A program made the position numbers and the translations under genes. This document shows positions 9,144-19,236 of a stretch of 64,000 bases of DNA, piece by piece (position 1 is the stretch's first letter; every line of letters begins with the position of its first letter). Source of the DNA: Flavobacteriaceae bacterium MAR_2010_188 (GTDB lineage Bacteria; Bacteroidota; Bacteroidia; Flavobacteriales; Flavobacteriaceae); contig LT629302.1 of the NCBI GenBank assembly GCA_900104375.1, positions 186,001 through 250,000 of the forward strand, in the 5' to 3' direction. The notes beneath the pieces are model-generated. The model did not search any database, was not told where the DNA came from, and was given only the letters and a program-made list of their open reading frames with translations.

Positions 9144-10204
9144 ACGCTCTTGGAGAAATTATCGTGAATTTGTACCAAGATATCTTCGATATTGTAGGTC
9201 CAGTTCCAAGCTGGATAATGCTTTTTAAATTTGGACACATCACTGATATACCAAATATGATCACCTATCCTATTGGTATCTGAATAATCATAATTCATCT
9301 TTTTGCCACTTATTCTTTCGCACATATTTATAGCTTCTTTCATAGAGCAATTGGAGAACCGCCCGCCACCGGCATTATATACTTCTCCTTTTCTTGGAGA
9401 ATGATAGAAGTGCCAAAACATGTTCACTAAATCGAATGAATGTATATTATCCCGAACCTGCTTGCCCTTATAACCAAAGACAGTATAATGATTTCCGTTG
9501 ATTGCACATTTCATGAGATAGGACAAAAATCCGTGCAATTGGGTTCCAGAATGACTAGGTCCGGTAAGGCAGCCACCTCTAAAAATAGCAGTATTGATAC
9601 CAAAATAATTTCCATATTCTTGTACAAGAACATCTGCCGCTACTTTGGATGCTCCAAAAAGTGAATGTGTAGTGTGGTCGATACTCATCTGCTCATCTAT
9701 TCCATTTGTAAAATAAGGGTGATTCTCATCCAATTCCCAGCGTTGCTCCAACTCAACTAACGGCAGTTTGTTTGGGGTATCTCCATAAACTTTATTAGTT
9801 GATGTAAAAATAAAGGTAGCATCTGGACAATTTAATCTCGTCATTTCTAATAGATTCAATGTTCCATTAGCATTTACTGAAAAATCAGTAAACGGTTCCT
9901 TGGCTGCCCAATCGTGACTGGGCTGTGCAGCGGTGTGAATAATAAGTTTGATATCTGAAGAATATTTTTTAAAAATTGATGATATTTCCTCAAGATTTCT
10001 AATATCTACGGAATGATGGTTGTAATTGGAATACCTTTCTTTCAACAATTTTGTGTTCCAGGACGTAGATGCATCCTTACCAAAAAATTGTGCTCGCATA
10101 TCATTATCTATCCCAACAATTAAATCAAACTTTGAGGCAAAAAATTTAACCGATTCACTTCCAATTAGGCCAGATGACCCTGTAACAATACAAACTGAAC
10201 TCAT
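9140..10204 (-). CDS. NAD-dependent epimerase of the CDP-paratose 2-epimerase-like group, catalytic Tyr replaced by Phe
   Basis: The 354 residues form an extended [19 protein letters not shown] near the start, [14 protein letters not shown] as the Ser/Thr active-site segment, and [10 protein letters not shown] in the substrate region. The last resembles TyvE-type CDP-sugar 2-epimerases. The place of the catalytic YxxxK reads LFGASK, so Phe stands where Tyr is expected. From memory this variant is a stable feature of one subgroup rather than a random mutation. The reaction is therefore uncertain. The gene overlaps the FkbM gene by 4 bases. Confidence 0.82.
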   Translation of the reverse strand: MSSVCIVTGSSGLIGSESVKFFASKFDLIVGIDNDMRAQFFGKDASTSWNTKLLKERYSNYNHHSVDIRNLEEISSIFKKYSSDIKLIIHTAAQPSHDWAAKEPFTDFSVNANGTLNLLEMTRLNCPDATFIFTSTNKVYGDTPNKLPLVELEQRWELDENHPYFTNGIDEQMSIDHTTHSLFGASKVAADVLVQEYGNYFGINTAIFRGGCLTGPSHSGTQLHGFLSYLMKCAINGNHYTVFGYKGKQVRDNIHSFDLVNMFWHFYHSPRKGEVYNAGGGRFSNCSMKEAINMCERISGKKMNYDYSDTNRIGDHIWYISDVSKFKKHYPAWNWTYNIEDILVQIHDNFSKSV

Positions 10205-10211
10205 ACAACTT

Positions 10212-12080
10212 TCAATTTAATGTAATCTCAAACAGTTTCATCCTGACTTTAGAATTAACATATGTTTCATTCCCAGTTAATCTAAAACTAGTAGTGGTAA
10301 TATTCTCTTTCCCAAATGAATTAAAAAAACTTAAGGCATCCTCGTAATTTAGGACTTTTTTATTTATTGGTACTCCAGATTTCATAATCGGAACAACTAA
10401 TCTATGGCTAGATTTCTTTCCATCATTATATTCTAAATTTATCCCGACTGGGGTAGGTTGAAATAAGAAACGTTTAATTTTTCCTAAAGCTGTATATTGG
10501 ATATCCAAGGTCATGAAAATAAGATTGCTACTTTTTGGGATTTTAAATTTATGATTTAAATCAAAAATAGTATCTAACATTATATTGGTTTGCATTTCTT
10601 TTGGAATAGCTGTATTTTTAAAAAGAATTAAATTATTAATTTTGTTATTTACCATCACGGTATCAAGACATTTATAATTTCGGATTAATTCTAGATATGT
10701 CCTAGGTTCGTCCCAAAATGGATGACGGCTGTCGATTCTGTTAAATTCGTAGATTACATAATCTGGTGCGGTTATAGACTTATATTTCTGAGAGTTTAAC
10801 TCAATAAGTTCAGGAGTATAAGCAGCATAGGATTGAAAAACGGGTCTGGGATTGAATTTTAACTTGTTATAAAAAATATAGGATGTTTCATATCCTAGTA
10901 AATCAGTACTATTCTCTCCAATTTCATTTACTATCCTTTTAGGTAATATAGGCTGAAAAGATGAGGTAGACTTAAAAAAATCCCTGCTGATTTTAAACTT
11001 AGACATGTTATAATCAAAATTACTCTTATTGGTGCCTGGCGTCATTGAAATGATACACAGAAAAGAAATTGGTATGATAGCCTTGGATATTAAAATGGTA
11101 AGCCGTTTTGAATTATAAAAAAGGTAGCCCATTATAAAAATAAGGGGAATAAAAAGAAAAATAAAATTTATGTGAGCAACATCAGCGCGAACAAAAGATT
11201 GTTTAAAGATAATATAGATAAAAGAGCAAATGTTAAATGATAGGAATAAATCATTTTTGTCACCTAGAATTGTTTTGAAAGATGCAATGAATAATATAAA
11301 TGATACTAATAGAATGAAAGTAATTAGGTAAAGAGTATGGAGATTTTGTACTGCATAGGCCATTGCGTCGTTATACCCGTTGATAATTTCTAAACTACTT
11401 ACTATATAGTCTGGGATATCTACATTTAAAGAAATTGAAATGAGGTAAAGAGCCGCAAAATGAAGAATAAAATGAATAAAACCTTTTCTTAGCGTCAAGC
11501 GTTCTTGGTATGTGAGATACAATAATGTTATTATGAATAAAATATTTAAGAGAAGGCCAATATTAATCTTAATAAAAAAAGCAAGCAGCGAAATTATTGA
11601 AAGATTATATATCGATATAAGGTGTTTGTGTCTTATAAAATAAAAAACATGAAAAATAAAGTAAAAATAGAGTGTTGTTGTATCTGCGAAAAAGAGGGTA
11701 TTTCCAACAAATACAAAAACAATAAAGGCAACAAATTTTTGCCAGGTGTTTTTTAGTTGTCGAAATACATAATAAATAAAGAAGAAACCGTTAATTGCTA
11801 TAAAAAAATAAAATAGAACAATGTAAAAATCACTCACATATATGGGATTTTGGGTAGACAAATAGCCTAGAGGACCAAATGTAAATGCAATATCAGTTCC
11901 CCAAACCAATTGTTCTTTACTAGCCATATTAAGTCCTAAACGCCAAGAGGGGTCAATGCCTGTTGCGGTCTCTATAAATATGAACTTCGGGATTAAATAT
12001 AAAGTAAGTAGAAATGATAAAATAAAAGAATCAATAGTTTTATATCGATTAGACTTTAAAAATCGAATATGATTTAGCAA
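10212..12080 (-). CDS. Large multi-pass membrane protein, GT-C-like, function unknown
   Basis: The 622-residue protein has roughly ten to twelve hydrophobic segments in the first 350 residues and a soluble C-terminal domain. An early loop reads [12 protein letters not shown] followed by [14 protein letters not shown], and a later one [12 protein letters not shown]; these look like a conserved but functionally unassigned family of bacterial membrane proteins. The layout (large first periplasmic loop with acidic residues, many helices, soluble tail) is that of GT-C transferases that use polyprenyl-phosphate sugars. A DPM1-like gene in the same operon supports this. No function is claimed. Confidence 0.7.
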   Translation of the reverse strand: MLNHIRFLKSNRYKTIDSFILSFLLTLYLIPKFIFIETATGIDPSWRLGLNMASKEQLVWGTDIAFTFGPLGYLSTQNPIYVSDFYIVLFYFFIAINGFFFIYYVFRQLKNTWQKFVAFIVFVFVGNTLFFADTTTLYFYFIFHVFYFIRHKHLISIYNLSIISLLAFFIKINIGLLLNILFIITLLYLTYQERLTLRKGFIHFILHFAALYLISISLNVDIPDYIVSSLEIINGYNDAMAYAVQNLHTLYLITFILLVSFILFIASFKTILGDKNDLFLSFNICSFIYIIFKQSFVRADVAHINFIFLFIPLIFIMGYLFYNSKRLTILISKAIIPISFLCIISMTPGTNKSNFDYNMSKFKISRDFFKSTSSFQPILPKRIVNEIGENSTDLLGYETSYIFYNKLKFNPRPVFQSYAAYTPELIELNSQKYKSITAPDYVIYEFNRIDSRHPFWDEPRTYLELIRNYKCLDTVMVNNKINNLILFKNTAIPKEMQTNIMLDTIFDLNHKFKIPKSSNLIFMTLDIQYTALGKIKRFLFQPTPVGINLEYNDGKKSSHRLVVPIMKSGVPINKKVLNYEDALSFFNSFGKENITTTSFRLTGNETYVNSKVRMKLFEITLN

Positions 12081-13135
12081 AATATTGGTTTTAAAAGATG
12101 CTCATTTTTCCGTATCCATTTAAATATATCTCTGAAAATTATAGTAACATCTTTCTTTGGCCTCCAACCAATTTCGGTTTCAATTTTTCTATTATCCGAG
12201 ATGAAAATTTTCAAATCTGCTGCTCTATTCGTTGTATCTGAATTAATTGTAATCTTATTCCCTGAAATTTTTTCGCATAATAAAGTCATTTCATATAGCG
12301 ACAAACTATTATCTATTCCTCCACCAGCATTAAAGACCTTACCTATAAATTTTACAATATTATGAATTTGAAAATCTAAAAGTTCCACAGCATCCTCAAT
12401 GTGCAGTAAATCTCTTACTTGTTTACCTGTGCCCCCAAAACCGATATAAGATAGAGGCTGATTAAAGTAATGCTTTGCCATCCATAAAGATGCTATGCCT
12501 TGATCCGTTTTACCCATTTGTCTTGGCCCAGCGATAACTCCAAATCTTGTAACGGCCGCCTCCATATTTTGAAATTCGCTATATTCCATAATCAAAAGTT
12601 CAGCTGCTAATTTGGTGGCTCCGTAAAACGACCGGATACCGGATAAATTTAATTCTTCAGAAATACCCTTAGAAGAAATGCCAGAAATTGTCTGATTGTC
12701 TGAAAATGTAAAACGGGTATTGGTTTCCTCAAAGTTCGCGGATTCGATGACATCAAACGGATATATCCGGCTAGTAGAAAGAAATACTAATTTGGCTTTA
12801 TATTTATTACATATTTCAAAACAATTTATCGCGCCGATTAGATTATTTTGTATAACATAAGAAGGGTTGGAGTTAAGACCAGATAGGACAGAAGGTTCGG
12901 CAGAAGCCTCTACCATAACATCAAATTCACCTATTAACTCTAAATCTTCCTTGTTCCTAATATCCCCATGGATGAAACCAATCTCGTGTTTTTTTAACTC
13001 AACTAAATTAATTTCAGAACCACGACGTTTTAAATTATCGAACGCTAAGATTTGATAATAAGGATATTTTCTTTTGAGATGTAAACATAATGAGGACCCT
13101 ACAAATCCTGCACCTCCGGTAATTAGAATTTTCAT
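12074..13135 (-). CDS. CDP-paratose 2-epimerase-like (TyvE-like) NAD-dependent epimerase
   Basis: This 353-residue extended SDR has a classic start (KILITGGAGFVGSSLCLHLK), FLSTSRIYPF in place of the usual active-site TS.VYG, an intact YxxxK (FYGATK) and the GKQVRDLLHIEDA segment. Among known enzymes the overall pattern comes closest to TyvE, which interconverts CDP-3,6-dideoxyhexoses. A different NDP-sugar substrate is equally possible, because no CDP-dideoxyhexose synthesis genes lie in the window. It overlaps the next gene in the operon by 7 bases. Confidence 0.83.
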   Translation of the reverse strand: MKILITGGAGFVGSSLCLHLKRKYPYYQILAFDNLKRRGSEINLVELKKHEIGFIHGDIRNKEDLELIGEFDVMVEASAEPSVLSGLNSNPSYVIQNNLIGAINCFEICNKYKAKLVFLSTSRIYPFDVIESANFEETNTRFTFSDNQTISGISSKGISEELNLSGIRSFYGATKLAAELLIMEYSEFQNMEAAVTRFGVIAGPRQMGKTDQGIASLWMAKHYFNQPLSYIGFGGTGKQVRDLLHIEDAVELLDFQIHNIVKFIGKVFNAGGGIDNSLSLYEMTLLCEKISGNKITINSDTTNRAADLKIFISDNRKIETEIGWRPKKDVTIIFRDIFKWIRKNEHLLKPIFC

Positions 13136-13187
13136 GTTTCCAGATATAAAATTTATAAAGATTTAGTGGCCTTAGATGAGCAATTTT

Positions 13188-14426
13188 TCAAATAAAACTT
13201 GGTTCCAAAATACATCTCCAACTAGCTTTTAATTGGAGACATTCTATTTTTTTATGAATCGGAGTAAATGCTGAAAAATCTCCAAAATGCTTCATTTTCC
13301 AAGTGTTGATGTATAAAAATGTTAAGATTATTACTATTAAATTATTCAGGTATATAGTTTTTGGTTTGATGATTTTGGGAATGGAAATTTCGCAATCCAT
13401 CCATTTACTTAAATTTGACAATTTCCTGTCTTTTTTATCTAATAGTTGAAGGCATATAAACAAGGTGAGGATAAAATGGATATTTAACCAGCGCCCCCAG
13501 TCAATTGCTAAAAGAAATAGAGGAATTGTAAACATATAGGCACTACACAAGAGCAATATATAAATTTTAAACATTTTAGGTTTATTGCTCAAAATCTTGA
13601 AAAAAAACAAATAAGGTATAATTGCTAAAATAAAACAATAACCATAAGTTTTAATATAGTGCTTAGAAATAATAACTTTAAGAGCATCCTTTACACTATA
13701 ATTTGCTGGCCAGGATAAAATTCCTTCACAAATGGATGGATGTAAGTTCTGCGATATTAAGTCTTGGCATATGATTCCGTTAGGGATTTCTTTTCCAAAA
13801 AAATAAATGGGGATGATAGATATAATAGGGCCAATGACTAAAATTATAGAGGTAAATAAAAATTGTTTCGAAAATTCTTTATGAAATATCAAATTTGCGA
13901 GAATAAAATAGGGTAAATAAAAAATTACTATTTCATGAAAAAAAGTTGATATGGTAAGGAGGATTCCTATCAATATTGGCATAGTAAAATTTTGCTTATT
14001 TGTCTTTCTTATTTGAAATATAAAAAGCCCAAAAAGGATTAATAATAAAATTTCCTTTCTCCCCACAGCGTTATTATCCAATATTGGGAAAAGTAAAGTC
14101 GCTGGGGAAAATAAGATAATGAGTATCCAGAAATTTATCCTTCTCTTCCAAACGTTCATGATCAATAAAAGTTGGAAAATTAAGTAGAGTACGATTTGGA
14201 TGACTTTTACAATATTATTCTGGCTGACATTAAATAATTCAGATAACAGTCCAATTGAGTATCCACTTAATCCTCTTCTGGTAAATCCACCAGAATAATT
14301 GATAAGCCACTCTCCCACGATGTAACCCTGCTGTATACGTGAAAACATGATCACATCTTCAATATAGGTAATTGATAAAATCGATATAAATATTATGAAG
14401 GATATAAAAAGATACTTATACAACAT
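13188..14426 (-). CDS. Multi-pass membrane protein, possible Wzy-like polymerase
   Basis: The 412 residues hold about ten hydrophobic segments. A short first periplasmic loop carries EWLINYSGGFTRRGLSG and a later loop NNAVGRKEILLL; charged Arg residues in such loops are typical of polysaccharide polymerases (Wzy/EpsG-like), but the sequence match is too weak to assign. It is the first gene of the minus-strand operon that runs to 7684. The 180-base divergent gap before the gene at 14607 would hold promoters for both directions. Confidence 0.65.
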   Translation of the reverse strand: MLYKYLFISFIIFISILSITYIEDVIMFSRIQQGYIVGEWLINYSGGFTRRGLSGYSIGLLSELFNVSQNNIVKVIQIVLYLIFQLLLIMNVWKRRINFWILIILFSPATLLFPILDNNAVGRKEILLLILFGLFIFQIRKTNKQNFTMPILIGILLTISTFFHEIVIFYLPYFILANLIFHKEFSKQFLFTSIILVIGPIISIIPIYFFGKEIPNGIICQDLISQNLHPSICEGILSWPANYSVKDALKVIISKHYIKTYGYCFILAIIPYLFFFKILSNKPKMFKIYILLLCSAYMFTIPLFLLAIDWGRWLNIHFILTLFICLQLLDKKDRKLSNLSKWMDCEISIPKIIKPKTIYLNNLIVIILTFLYINTWKMKHFGDFSAFTPIHKKIECLQLKASWRCILEPSFI

Positions 14427-14606
14427 CTACTAAAATCATCATCAAAATTATTTCTTTAACTGAAAATTATAAGGAGGGGAATTTAAAGATAAATTTTTTA
14501 GAATGTTATTATAAAAGATGTCTTAATAGGAAAAAACAAATAATTAAATTTATTTTAGAACAAAATTGATTTTCATTGATGAAATCTTTTTGAAATCCGG
14601 AGCTAG

Positions 14607-15503
14607 ATGAATTACCCCTTAATTTCAATTTGTATTCCCACATATAACGGTGCGCGTTATATTTCGGAAGCTATGGATTCGGCGATAAATCAAAATTTCC
14701 CAAATCTTGAGATAATAGTCTCGGACGATGCTTCCACAGATAGCACCTTAGAAATTGTTGAAGATTTTAAGAATAAATCCAAAATACCCATTTATATTTT
14801 TCATCATAAACCGAATGGAATTGGTGCAAATTGGAACAATTGTATAAAGAAAGCAAATGGCGAGTATATCAAATTTCTGTTTCAAGATGATATATTAGAA
14901 TCAGAGTGTGTTAAAGAGATGTTTCGAATCTATTACCTTAACAACATTGATTTATTATGTTGTAAAAGAGAATTTAAAGTTGAAAGATCTTTTATATCTA
15001 ACGACTCAGAATCATGGATAAATACCTATAGAAATTTACAAGAAACACTAGACTTAGAATGGAAAGATGATTTAGCGATAATAGATAAATCAATTTTCAA
15101 ATCATCAAAATTACTTAGTAGTCCTATAAATAAGTTTGGTGAACCTTCGGTTATGTTTTTTAAAAAGAGCTTGATAGATAGAATAGGTTATTTTAAAGAA
15201 GATTTAAATCAGGTTCTGGATTATGAATTATGCTATCGTATATTGATACAAGGGAACATCGGGATTTCTAAGAAAGAATTGGTAAAATTTAGATTGCATT
15301 CTCAACAGGCTACGGTTAAAAATAAATCAAACGAGATATATGTAAGAGATCATGAAATACTACGTAAGTTGCTGTATAGTGAGTATTTAGAATTATTAAA
15401 TCCCGAACTAAAAAAACAGCTTAGAAGGAGCTACAACCCACTTGTATCCGCGGGATATGATTTTATTGATTTCCTTAAACATACAAAAAACTACAAATTT
15501 TAG
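14607..15503 (+). CDS. Family 2 glycosyltransferase (GT-A)
   Basis: This 298-residue GT2 enzyme starts LISICIPTYNGARYISEAM, has VSDDASTDSTLEI at the nucleotide site and KFLFQDDILES as metal-site segment. It is the first gene of the plus-strand block running to 19992. A near-consensus -7 element (TCTTTTTG at 14585-14592, with TTG 16 bases upstream) lies just before the ATG, but it leaves a very short leader and is weak. The transferred sugar is unknown. Confidence 0.87.
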   Translation: MNYPLISICIPTYNGARYISEAMDSAINQNFPNLEIIVSDDASTDSTLEIVEDFKNKSKIPIYIFHHKPNGIGANWNNCIKKANGEYIKFLFQDDILESECVKEMFRIYYLNNIDLLCCKREFKVERSFISNDSESWINTYRNLQETLDLEWKDDLAIIDKSIFKSSKLLSSPINKFGEPSVMFFKKSLIDRIGYFKEDLNQVLDYELCYRILIQGNIGISKKELVKFRLHSQQATVKNKSNEIYVRDHEILRKLLYSEYLELLNPELKKQLRRSYNPLVSAGYDFIDFLKHTKNYKF

Positions 15504-15506
15504 TCG

Positions 15507-16478
15507 GTGAATCCATTAGTTTCCGTTATCATCCCAACATTTAACAGAGCACATATTTTGAGTACTGCTATAGATTCTGTGCTTAATCAAACTTATGTAG
15601 ATGTTGAGTGTATTGTAATCGATGATGGCTCTTCCGACAATACGAAATTGTTGATTGATCAATTTTTTAATGATGAACGACTTAAGTATCACTTAAGAGA
15701 TAGAAAACCAAAGGGAGCTTCTACTTGTAGAAATATTGGTTTATCCCAGGCAAAAGGAGACTTCGTGGTTTTTCTAGATTCCGATGATTATCTGCTTCCC
15801 CATTGTATAGAACAACGTATTGCTAAAGTATTAAAGACGCCGAAACTAGATTTTGCAGTATTTCCCATGCAGATTTTGAAAGATGGTAAATTGCAAAACC
15901 ACTTATTGGCTGATAAAAATCTACTAATCGAATTTCTCTCTTGCAACGCTCTTTGGCAAACGATGTGTCCTATTTATAGTAAAGAATTTTTGATAAAGCT
16001 CGGAGGTTTTGCTGAAGGCTATCCAAGATTTAATGATCTTGAAATCGCTATAAGGTCAGTCATAAGCACGAAAAATTTTGAGATATTCCCTGATTTATCA
16101 GCAGATTCGGTTCATATACCTAGTTCAATGGATAGTTTAGTTTTATTGGACAAAGTTTATAACAGCCATCTAGAGTTTATTCCGGATATTTCGGTTGACC
16201 TAGATAAGGCCGATTTAAGTGGGTATAAAAAATTTTTAATTTTCTATCTTCACGCTTGGTTTAAATTTATTTATATTCCTTCAGGTTCCAAAGAAATCGG
16301 GCAATCTTTAACACTCATTAATTTATACCGAAAAAAGAAAATTTTTGATGAATCTTTTGCTTTAAAGTTAAAATTACGATGCTTATTATATTTAGGGACT
16401 TCGTTGATAGGCTATCCGCTAAATAAACTAAGTGATAAGGGAATATATCAGCACCAACTGGCAAAATATGAACTATAA
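15507..16478 (+). CDS. Family 2 glycosyltransferase (GT-A)
   Basis: The protein has 323 residues with VSVIIPTFNRAHILSTAI, VIDDGSSDNT and the DxD segment VFLDSDDYLLP, all standard GT2 features; the C-terminal third is rich in aromatic residues. The start is GTG, three bases after the previous stop; the GT2 first strand follows at once, so a later start is unlikely. The next gene begins within its last codons. Confidence 0.87.
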   Translation: MNPLVSVIIPTFNRAHILSTAIDSVLNQTYVDVECIVIDDGSSDNTKLLIDQFFNDERLKYHLRDRKPKGASTCRNIGLSQAKGDFVVFLDSDDYLLPHCIEQRIAKVLKTPKLDFAVFPMQILKDGKLQNHLLADKNLLIEFLSCNALWQTMCPIYSKEFLIKLGGFAEGYPRFNDLEIAIRSVISTKNFEIFPDLSADSVHIPSSMDSLVLLDKVYNSHLEFIPDISVDLDKADLSGYKKFLIFYLHAWFKFIYIPSGSKEIGQSLTLINLYRKKKIFDESFALKLKLRCLLYLGTSLIGYPLNKLSDKGIYQHQLAKYEL

Positions 16479-17559
16479 GACTTATGCAGATTTAAGTATA
16501 GATATTCTCGAAAATGTTTCGAAAATTCCAAATGTAAATCTTGTTATTGGTATCCCAAGATCTGGGATGATACCGGCTTATATTATAGGTTCTAATCAGA
16601 ATGTTCCTGTACTTAGTCTATCGGAATTTTTAATGGGTGAGAAGGGATATCAAGGTCGGCGCAAATTGAAAGAATTAAACTTTACTGATAACTCCCGTAT
16701 TTTAATAATCGATGATAGTATCGACTCCGGATTCGCGATGTCCAAGGCAAGGAACGAAGTGATGGAATTGGAACTTAAGAACAAATTTTTTTATGCTGCT
16801 GTGTATGCCTCAAAAATTGAAAATCCAACAATTGATTTTTATTTAAAATTGTTAGAACAGCCCAGATTTTTTCAATGGAATTACAAAAATCATTTTATAG
16901 CTACAAATTCGTGTTATGACATCGACGGTGTTATCTGCATTGATCCAACAGATGAAGAAAATGATGATTCAATAAATTATCTGAAATTTCTAGAAAATGC
17001 TAAACCCTTATACATCCCATCTCTGAAGATATCTTGCTTAATTACATCTAGACTAGAGAAATATAGGTCCGAAACCATGGATTGGCTTAAGAGAAATAAA
17101 GTTGATTATGGTGAATTAATAATGATGAATTTGGATTCGGCACAGGAACGACGGGCACTTGGCAATCACGGGCAATTTAAAGGAGAAACCTATAAAATTA
17201 GAAATGAAGAGCTTTTTATAGAAAGCGACTGGGAACAAGCAAAAATTATTTTTGAGATTTCAAACAAACCTGTTATTTGTGCCACCAATGATATTTTGAT
17301 TAATAATTATGCGGATATAGTCTATCATGAAAATCAACTTGCTCGTAACGCGAGGTCGCTTTCTGTATTATTTTCGGAGAATAGTGATTTAGGTTTAAAG
17401 TACCAAACCCTATTTAAGGATTATGAAGTATTAAGATTGGACTACTCGAAACTCATAACGAGTTTTGATAAAATACAAAAAAATAAATGGTATCAATTTG
17501 ATAAATATAGCAGGCTAAAAAAACTTAAGTTTTTATTAGGATTACACTTTATTAAATGA
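16468..17559 (+). CDS. Phosphoribosyltransferase-HAD phosphatase-like fusion protein
   Basis: Two catalytic domains are visible. Residues 1-130 look like a type I phosphoribosyltransferase: LVIGIPRSGMIPAY as the loop that handles diphosphate and RILIIDDSIDSG as the PRPP-binding motif. Residues about 145-290 look like a HAD hydrolase: CYDIDGVIC (DxDG nucleophile motif), CLITSR (motif II) and FIESD (acidic motif). The ATG at 16468 leaves an 11-base overlap with the GT2 gene; another in-frame ATG at 16432 would add 12 residues. The pairing suggests making and dephosphorylating a phosphoribosylated intermediate, perhaps for ribose or a phosphate-containing glycan decoration. This is inference only. 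Confidence 0.72.
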   Translation: MNYKTYADLSIDILENVSKIPNVNLVIGIPRSGMIPAYIIGSNQNVPVLSLSEFLMGEKGYQGRRKLKELNFTDNSRILIIDDSIDSGFAMSKARNEVMELELKNKFFYAAVYASKIENPTIDFYLKLLEQPRFFQWNYKNHFIATNSCYDIDGVICIDPTDEENDDSINYLKFLENAKPLYIPSLKISCLITSRLEKYRSETMDWLKRNKVDYGELIMMNLDSAQERRALGNHGQFKGETYKIRNEELFIESDWEQAKIIFEISNKPVICATNDILINNYADIVYHENQLARNARSLSVLFSENSDLGLKYQTLFKDYEVLRLDYSKLITSFDKIQKNKWYQFDKYSRLKKLKFLLGLHFIK

Positions 17560-17649
17560 TTGTTTTTTCAACCAAAGGTCAGGATTCCGTCAAATTATTT
17601 TCTTATTGCCTAGATTTATTTGTGTAGAATATATAATTCCAATATTGTG

Positions 17650-18451
17650 ATGAAATTATTTCTTATAAATTATACAAATAAGCCCTTTCAAGGAATACAG
17701 CGGGTAAATAAAAAGTGCTTACTATTTTGGAGGATTCGATGGGATTTTTTCATACTCACCATCGGATATTGATTCTGAATTTTATTTTAAAAATCAGGAA
17801 ATACTACAGCAGTCAAAAGGGAATGGTTATTGGCTTTGGAAACCTTATTTTATTCTTAAAGCAATGAATGAAATAGAGGATGGTGATTACCTTTTTTATG
17901 CAGATGCCGGTAGTTATTTTAAGGATTCAGTATGTAAAATTATTGAGGCCTCAAAAGACCATTTTCAAGACATATTTCCATTTGAGGTGAACTTTACTGA
18001 AAAAAGTTACACAAAGAGAGACTTATTTTTGCATTTTAAATGTGATACTTCGGATTACACAAATTCTAACATGAGAATGGCGACATTTATATTGTTCAAA
18101 AAATCCGAACATTCCATAAAGTTTATAAAGGATTGGTTGAAAGCATGTGAAAACTATAATTTAATATCTGATGCTAAAAACGTTTTAGGAGCTCCAAATT
18201 ATGAGCAATTTGTTAATCACAGACATGATCAATCTATCTTTAGCTTATTGTGTAAAAAATGGTCCCTAGAGGCCTTCAGGGATCCATCCCAATATGGTAA
18301 TTTTGACTACTATAAGTATAAAAACTCACTTGTTTACGGACAGATTTTGCAACTGACTCGTTTAAATTTCACATTCAAAGAGAGAATTAAATACTACCTT
18401 TTGCTTCTTAAAAAATTTACTAAGAAATGTATAAATGATAGTTGTTGTTAA
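17650..18451 (+). pseudogene. Frameshifted glycan-cluster protein (GYWLWKPYF family)
   Basis: An ATG at 17650 opens a frame whose protein starts MKLFLINYTNKPFQGIQRV. At 17722-17730 (CTATTTTGG) the reading must shift by one base to continue as FGGFDGIFSYSPSDIDSEFYF, then GNGYWLWKPYFILKAMNEI and on to the TAA at 18451. Neither frame alone covers the whole: the first runs into a stop shortly after the shift, and the second has no start before an internal ATG at 17864. One inserted base explains it. The joined product, about 266 residues, resembles a family often seen in capsule clusters and normally labelled hypothetical. Confidence 0.75.
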
Positions 18452-19220
18452 AGGTTCGGGTAATCATAGTAATCGACTCTTGCAAAGTTGCCATTTTGAG
18501 GCTTACGCAATAGAAAGCCAACAGAATTTTTATAATCCTTCACTATTTAATATGAAGAAATATTATGTTGGATATTCAACAATGTTTCATTTAGATAAAA
18601 TTTTAATGAAATTACTTCGAACTAAGGGCATTTTTAGAATTCATGATTATGACAATATAAATAAAGATGACTACAATCAAGAATTAAAAAAATACAATAT
18701 GAATTTCGTTAAGGGCTGGAATTTTAGGAAACACGAGCTTATACCGAAATTTCACGGCCATTTTAAAAAAAAGTTCGAGCTTAAAAAAAAATTTTATATT
18801 AATAATTTACTTTCCAATAGGATTAATAAATTAAGCCACGAGGGACATATTCTTGTGGGGGTACATATAAGACGAGGGGATTACAAAATTTATAAGAAAG
18901 GTATTTACTACTTTACGGATGCTGTCTATACCAAAATCATGGATCACTTTGAACAGCTATTTGAGGAATTGTCGGAAAAAAAATTGGTATTTGTCATTTT
19001 TTCGAATGAAAAAATAAAAATTAGGAATCGGGATAACATGCAAATATCCAATAATGAGTGGTATGTTGATCACTATTTAATGAGCCAGTGTAAGTATTTA
19101 ATAGGACCTCCAAGTTCTTTTACGATGTGGGCAAGCTATATTGGTCAAGTCCCTTTATTTCATTTAACAACGAATCAAATTAACTTTAAGTTAGAGGACT
19201 TTAAAATAAGTGATCTATAA
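18435..19220 (+). CDS. GT11 alpha-1,2-fucosyltransferase-like protein
   Basis: The 261 residues contain the GT11 hallmark HIRRGDY (in VGVHIRRGDYKIY, about residue 143) that contacts GDP-fucose, followed by FVIFSNE and the C-terminal motif LMSQCKYLIGPPSSFTMWASYIG. GT11 enzymes add fucose in alpha-1,2 linkage to galactose-type acceptors. The start overlaps the frameshifted gene upstream by 17 bases. No GDP-fucose synthesis genes (gmd, fcl) lie in this window, so the donor would come from elsewhere, or the enzyme uses another sugar. Confidence 0.8.
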   Translation: MIVVVKGSGNHSNRLLQSCHFEAYAIESQQNFYNPSLFNMKKYYVGYSTMFHLDKILMKLLRTKGIFRIHDYDNINKDDYNQELKKYNMNFVKGWNFRKHELIPKFHGHFKKKFELKKKFYINNLLSNRINKLSHEGHILVGVHIRRGDYKIYKKGIYYFTDAVYTKIMDHFEQLFEELSEKKLVFVIFSNEKIKIRNRDNMQISNNEWYVDHYLMSQCKYLIGPPSSFTMWASYIGQVPLFHLTTNQINFKLEDFKISDL

Positions 19221-19236
19221 GTTTATTCCTTGAGTT

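Noticed and set aside
17722-17730. Programmed frameshift or phase-variable tract
   Set aside because: The tract is CTATTTTGG; four T are too short for phase variation and no slippery heptamer with downstream structure is seen. Mutation or read error is simpler.
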